Positions 57,601-64,000 of a stretch of DNA of 64,000 nt are shown here, one piece after another (position 1 is the stretch's first letter; every line of letters starts with the position of its first letter). The notes beneath the pieces are model-generated. The model was given only the letters and a program-made list of their open reading frames with translations, did not search any database and was not told where the DNA came from. Origin of the DNA: Pegea sp. RAD2-039 (lineage: Eukaryota; Chordata; Thaliacea; Salpida; Salpidae); NCBI GenBank assembly GCA_034620365.1, contig JAQGEQ010000380.1, positions 2,108,001 to 2,172,000 on the forward strand. Reading direction: 5' to 3'. Both the position numbers and the translations under genes were made by a program.

Positions 57601-58048
57601 ATAATTTATTATGGCACCAAAATGTTTATGTTAAAAAGTAGATAACTTGTAGGATCTTATCAACCAACATAAACTTATTTTGCATTCACATCATGCAATT
57701 AGTGGTGAAAATACTAAGGACTTGTCTGTTTACAGCCAACAATCTTCCATACAAAATTCATTCAGTTGAAAATGATTTTTAGAAAATTTAATTATTTAAA
57801 CTAAACTTAAGTCTTTTATTCCAAATATCTTAAATTCAAACAAATATACAAAAAACTGAAATTTCAAAAGAAACAAATTTGAAGATTTAATTGCTAGAAG
57901 AGAAAATTTTAATATAAACCAAAGACGTGGTAAGCTGCCTGAAAAATTTAGAAGAATTTACTTAGAGGTTGAATAGTTTGCCAAAAACTTAGATTGTTTT
58001 GAAGGTCGAGTGAAGAGTTTTTTAAATTGGAGTCATTTTTATTGAAAT

Positions 58049-60704
58049 TCATGTTTTAGTTAAGAATAAATTTGGATAGAATCGTAATCCTGCACTGGAA
58101 TCATCTCGACAAACACCTGCAACTTTTTCAGCTAATAAAAGACGTTCTTTTGCTAGCAAAACTGAGATATCCAACAAACTAGCTAGCTCTTGAGCACTTA
58201 AACTTGTACTTTCTTCCACCTTTAAATTAAATATTTATCAGATTGTAAAAAAAATTTAAAGAAATCGTAGAAGAGAAATTATTGTAACAAATGATGACTA
58301 GATATAAGACTCACTAGCTGACTTGTTTGTGTAATCACTACATCATCATCATGCAGACTTGACTGCAAAACTAATACTCCGCTATCAAACTGTCGGAGTT
58401 TTAAAGACAAGGGAAGATTTGCCAGCATCTTGCAAGCATTCAGAAGATCATCAGGAGATAATAACTTCAAAAAAGTAAAAAAAAAGTGATTTGTTAGAAG
58501 TTGAAGTAGTAATTAGTTCTAACAAGAAGTTTGTAATTACCTCAAGACCACGAGCACGGTTTATTCTACAGTAAGCATCTGATAGAAGCATAATTCCACT
58601 TTCTTTGTTGACCTCTTCTGCTAACAGTCTGCAAATTTCGTGAGCAAGTTGCTGATGGTAATGAGTTCCTGTTCCATGAGTTTCTTTTGTTACTGGATTT
58701 GTGATTCCCAGACTTAATAAATATGATTTGAATTTCACAGTCTAAAAATTTATATAATTTTGTTAATAATTACAAACTTCAAGAAGCTTGAACTTTTTTT
58801 TTGTTTACAATAAACTGACTTCATCATCTGTTATATCGCCTTTCTTTTCTTTGATTTTTGCTGCTACCATACTTGATAATTCCACCATTTCTTTGGCCTT
58901 TGTCATTAGTTTTGAAAGATCTTGAAAAGCCTATCAAAGAAAAAAATGTTAAGATGCCTGAAATATGAAATAGTTAGAAAACTAACCAAAGAGATATTCC
59001 TTGTATTTTCTTCATTGGTTTGCTCAATACTTCTTTGTATTCCACCAATTCCAGCAGCTTTCACTCTTACTATTGGTTCTAACTAAAAATAAATCGTTGA
59101 AATAGAAAGGTTGATTTTTAACTGAAAAAAACTTCTTTATAATTCATATGATATTGCTTAAGTGAATGTTATTAAAAACTAATGAATAATGAAAATATAA
59201 ACAAACTTTTTCTGGTTGCTTCTTAGAGGTTACAGGCTTTTCTTCAAGATTAATCCATTTCTTATCCTAAAATTGAAACTAAATATTTGTAAATGGAATA
59301 ACTTTACCTGTAAAGCCTTTAGTAGCTGAGCATGAAACTGAGTTTCACCTCCAGACCTAAATGCAATTTTTACTACATCATATTTACTTCTTCCAAAAGG
59401 ACCAGGTTTCTTATTAATTGGAGCTGGGAGTAAACACAGAGAAATCTTGGCGCTGAGAATAGAACAAAAAAGTGAACCTTCTAGTAAATGTTATGCTTGA
59501 TCGAAATTAGCAGTTTGAGTAAATCAACTGAGCTACCTTCTAGCAATACCACCAGCATATTTTTCAACACTTTTGATTAATTCAAGTCTAAGTGAGATTT
59601 TGACGGATGTATTGTTTGAGTCGTGCCAAATGATTCGATAAGTTGTTAAAATTGCAGTTCCATTTTCATATGATGTCTGATAAAAATAATTTATGATGTA
59701 TTTAATAAGAAGTTGAAAAGATTGATTATCATTTTCTTAGTAAATTAAAAAAAAACTTACTTCTAATTATATTACTAAGGATTAAAACTTTCTAATAAGA
59801 ATTTTTAAAATGATACTTTTAATTACATAGAAAGATATAACTATCATGTAAAATATTACTTTACTTTATATATACTAAAAATATTAAATTATCAATATTA
59901 ATTTCAAATTCATAATAAAATATAAAACAGTGTATGAACGAATTGTATGCAATAAAAGTTAATAAACCTTCAATGATTAAATAAACAGGTTCTTAGACTA
60001 AATTTGAGGTGAATTATCAATTAAAATAGTCATAATTTTTCATATATACTAACAAACTAAATATATGATTAAGTATCTTATATAGAAATTAAACTTTAGT
60101 TATTATAAAAGCAATTGGTATCAATTATAAACCTAAAATTATCAAAAATGACTTATAATATTTCAAAAAAGCATATTTATTGCTAACAACAGAAAAAAAT
60201 TGAACATTTGAACTTGAATTTAGAAACAGAAAATTTTGAAAAAATCATAAATAACATAAAACTTAAGTTTTATAATAATCATCTAATTTTTGTTTACTTT
60301 CAATGTATAAATTTGAAAATATGATTATTAAAAAACATTTATAAATTAAAAATAAATAATTTTTAAGAATAACATTTATAAGATATCATATAATCAGAAA
60401 TATTAAACATTTAATTGATACGTTTATCATTTATATAAAATAAAGATAATAATAAAAAATGGTTCAACTTTTCAGTGAATCAAAATAAAAGTTAAAAGAT
60501 CTTTATGAGAATTTCCATTAAAATTTATATATAATTCATGTAAATAATTATCATGTTAGAAATTCAAATTTTAGTACATTATTTAAAAGAATTCAAAAAT
60601 CAAACTACTTTATTGTCTCCATCATATAAACGAGTTGAAAGTCTGCAATGAATTTTTTCTTCACCATTTTCAATTTCACCATTTGACCAAACAAAACGAT
60701 TCAT
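58049..60704 (-). CDS. VPS36: VPS36, ESCRT-II subunit
   Basis: Nine exons, from 60704 down: 60609-60704, 59537-59676, 59308-59452, 59207-59266, 58987-59082, 58820-58930, 58541-58741, 58315-58464, 58049-58219. They join in phase to 389 aa; human VPS36 has 386. The start MNRFVW and the segment [11 protein letters not shown] mark the GLUE domain, which in this family binds phosphoinositide and ubiquitin. The linker has [10 protein letters not shown]. The EAP30 winged-helix part has [56 protein letters not shown] and the end [11 protein letters not shown]. No NZF fingers are inserted, as in other animals. ESCRT-II sorts ubiquitinated cargo into multivesicular bodies. A minus-strand AATAAA at 58038-58043, six bases after the stop, predicts a tiny 3' UTR. 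An acceptor near 60733 suggests a split 5' UTR. Confidence 0.94.
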
Positions 60705-60739
60705 GATGAAAATATAAAACTCAAATTTCAAACCTAAAA

Positions 60740-63700
60740 AAGTATTTAAAATTTAAAACGTATAAACAAAAATTTTATTATAAAAAAATAAGTGATTATA
60801 TATTCAATTATCTTTTATCAATATATAATTGAATTATTAGAAATTATAATCTGATAATTGGCTTGTGTGATGTTAACAAAAAAAAATTATTCAATAATAT
60901 AAAAGTAAATAATCAGTATACTTATTAGATTGTTAAATAAGTAAAACAATTGATTATACAATTTATCAAATTTATTTACCAACATTAAGATATTTTTGAC
61001 TAATTTGGCTTATTACGATTTATAGGTTTTGACTAACTTGTCATGGCCTTTTCATTGTAATGTTTTGCACCATAAATATTATTTCAAATTAAAAAAATTG
61101 TGAAAACTTACTAATTGTAATATTTTCTGACATTACACATAAATATAAATCTGTTTAAGTTATGGTGAGAGATGCCTAGTTCTTTTAGCCTTTTACAGTT
61201 TTGCATCAAGTTTAAATGAAAACTCTAACAGAAAATATTAAAATACGATGTTTCAGAAAATTTAAGTTCTGTAACAAAATACAAAATTATTAAATCGATA
61301 TTTTTATAGAATAAAACTTATTCATACTTTCCTGCCATTTATTTAAGAGATTTTTGATTATCTTTACAATGTAAAATCAGTTTAGCTTTAAACTTATTTT
61401 AGAAAAAGCTTCTATTTATAGGTTATTAATTTATAACGTATTCATAGTCACTATTTAATAATGGAACTTAACAATTTGGATTTTTATAATTCAGTTAAGT
61501 AGACATGTAGAACTTATCTCAGCTAAATATTTAGATAGAGATAATTTAAACTTGATAGTCCAGCAAAATAAGTATCAACGTTTTTATAACTATATTGGTT
61601 AAATACTTCATTGTAAAAGTAATAAAATGCTTAATTAGTCTTTGAAGGTAATTAAACACTGAATCTGACATTTACTGAAGGCTGTATTTAAAAAAACAAC
61701 TCATTGAAAATATATTTCTAGGAAAACCAAATACAATTTTTCCAAACTAAAAATTAAGAAATTAATTGTTTACTATACCGTACATAAAGATACAGAAGTA
61801 AAATATAAACATTCCTTATTGAGGATACATTATTACGAAAAATTCTGTCTAAAGTTTGAAATATTCAATAAAGACACTTAGATTATCAATGTGATGACAC
61901 AACGTTTTAATAAATGTTTTTTGTATGTTATGAAATTAAAATTGAATGCTAAAATTCAGTGATGCAGGGTTAGAGAATAAAAGGAAAAAGTTGCTTGTTG
62001 AAAGGTTGCTGTAAAGGTTTTAAAGTTCGTTTTTAAGATTCTTAAAGCAAACTGTAAGGATATTTTAAGTATACTACATCAATTTTATTGAATTAAATAA
62101 TATCTTGTTATCTTAAACATAATTTGAAAAATAAGATTGTTTTAAACATGGATCTTGAACTTTTGCAACTTCATAACTTACTCCTAACCTTTTAGTTCAG
62201 CTCCTTATAAATTATTATAAGTTAATCTCAAAACTTAAAACAAATCATTAAAAGTTTTTCTTATTTATAAATCAACCATCAAAGCTTTTCTTCAGAGTAT
62301 ATCTTTGAAGTAGTTTACAATAAAAGTATAAAATCCATATATAGAAAAGTAGAAGTTTGTAAGCTAACATGAACTATTTTTGAGAATGGAATCATTTCAA
62401 TCTTTTTTCTTTATTATTTTTGTAAAACATCATTTTAAAAAGTACCTTTTAAAAGTATTTTGTTAGAATAGAAATGTAATTCAAAGTTTTAACATTCTGC
62501 TTCATTCCCACAAAAAGCCAGCTTGAAATACCCGGATTGATTCTTGATCCAAATTATATAAAACTTTAATATGACTTGAACAAACTTGTCCAAAACTTGA
62601 GTTTCATCGAAAAATCCTACTTTCAATAATAGATGGAAATAATTTGGCGAAGAAATTAAAACTGAAAAAAAACTAATAATAAATAAACATTTTTTTCTTG
62701 GACATGGCCAAAAAGATGCTCTGTTTGATTAGGTTTCCATATTCTCAAATTTCCTTAAATTCGAGAGATTTTTCTGCTTTTTTTATTTTTATATATATTA
62801 AGTAGTACTTTTGTCAAATAGTCATAACCAAATATGTTTCAGATGAATTTTTTATATCACAAATCGGTTCATCTAAGTTTAAATCTAAAATTTCTTGAGG
62901 TAATCTCAGTTATAGGTCGATTTTTTTAAACTTTTTGATTAGATTTAATAACACAAAGATGTTTTATCTGAAACCCGTGTGGGTGTAAACATTAAAATAA
63001 TAGATCTTTGTCAATATCAAGCTTTTAGTAGTATTTAGTGAATTATATAAGTTTGTTTTGTAATTAATCTGCCACTTAATCAAAATTTTATCAATAAATG
63101 AAACTGTTTGTTCGTAAAGTGCATGTTATCAGTTTGCTATCAGTAAGATTTTTGAAAAATTTTAATAAATTTTACTTTGCATTTTAAGTTATAACTTTAC
63201 TATATGCTAAATTGAAAAGTTAAATCTTACGTAGGTGAAAATATTTCAGCAGAACGAAAAGTAACTTGATAATTTTTAAAAATGATTTTGTGTAACACTT
63301 AAAAAACAATAAAAAGCAGGAATATAGTTTTATATCACTTGAAAAAAAAACTAAATATATATAAAAAAAAACTTCTTTTTTATTTCGATTATTATCTTAA
63401 AATTCGATTTAAACTTTCACCTTTTTATCAAAAACAAACTAACTTTTATTATCAGAATATTCTTTCAGTTCTTTTTTTCTGAGTTGAATGTTTTTGAATG
63501 ATTCTAATAAGATTTTTACAATTTTAAACATCTTTGAATGTTCCATAAACTATTCAGGTTTAGTATAGTGTTTAGAAATTCAAACAAATTTTGGTGTATC
63601 ACTTATTTACAATACTTTCATGTAATTTGTATTTCTGAAACTCTAATGTATCCTTTTATCAGCTATAATTAGGAAAAATCGAAAAAACAAAAAATAGATT

Positions 63701-64000
63701 TCTAAAAATAAATAAATGAATAAAACTTTCTGAAGATGAATCCTAGAAGTTTACTTTTCTCATTAAATTTGATATTAGAAAAGCTGTACACTCTTCGCGG
63801 GAAGTGGCTTTAATAATAATAAATGAAATATTTAAAAAAGGGTTTAATAATTATAATTCAAACAGTCTTCCCAAACTAAGATTAAAGTTTAAAAAATAAA
63901 TTAATTTAAAGCTTAAAGAAATTTATTGTCTCTTATACCAATGCATCTTTTTTGGGATTTTTAAAAAATCTTTTAGTAACTTTTAAAGTTCTTTTTTAGC
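60740..64000. other. Intergenic region upstream of VPS36
   Basis: More than 3 kb of AT-rich sequence. It should include the VPS36 promoter, but no defined element stands out. No coherent exon, repeat match or RNA gene was seen up to the end of the window. Confidence 0.4.

Overview
This is a 64 kb piece of an AT-rich invertebrate animal genome. The genes are split by GT-AG introns, many only 45-55 nt long and others 0.3-1.5 kb. The gene set (KIF15-type kinesin, MYCBP, FES/FER tyrosine kinase, CUB-domain receptor, ESCRT-II VPS36) is metazoan, and the interspersed retroelements (LINE, tRNA-derived SINE, Gypsy-like gag) fit an animal genome. I could not place the phylum. There is no bacterial, organellar or CRISPR signal.

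Eight genes could be assembled exon by exon, with reading phase closing at every junction. Plus strand: an STK16-like kinase (7780-10894, 8 exons, 306 aa), a KIF15/kinesin-12-like motor (13890-20192, 29 exons, 1262 aa), a cysteine dioxygenase locus of two complete domains that splice together in phase (23058-26059, 9 exons, 422 aa), and a FES/FER tyrosine kinase (39097-45481, 18 exons, 853 aa). Minus strand: RSRC2-like SR protein (30962-28310, 12 exons, 327 aa), MYCBP (36355-33988, 5 exons, 102 aa), a two-CUB type I membrane protein (51009-49267, 7 exons, 451 aa) and VPS36 (60704-58049, 9 exons, 389 aa). The genes are unrelated in function, and nothing suggests an operon or a functional cluster.

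The rest is intergenic or intronic AT-rich DNA with decayed mobile elements. These are two copies of a PHD-finger LINE ORF1 (2274-2700, 36740-37611), a LINE reverse-transcriptase C-terminal remnant (6330-6870), two LINE 3' tails (3825-4160, 56805-57130), a tRNA-derived SINE whose 3' end matches those tails (32125-32315), a second SINE family in two copies (1085-1270, 37805-38040), and a broken Gypsy-type gag (about 55300-56330). Empty stretches are the first 7.7 kb apart from these repeats, 12.0-13.9, 20.2-23.0, 26.1-28.3, 45.5-49.2, 52.6-54.6 and 60.8-64.0 kb.

The main observation is the cysteine dioxygenase locus. Its tandemly duplicated domains share the same internal exon boundaries, keep all catalytic residues in both halves, and are joined by an in-phase intron with no stop codon. 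The gene model therefore predicts a bi-domain enzyme.
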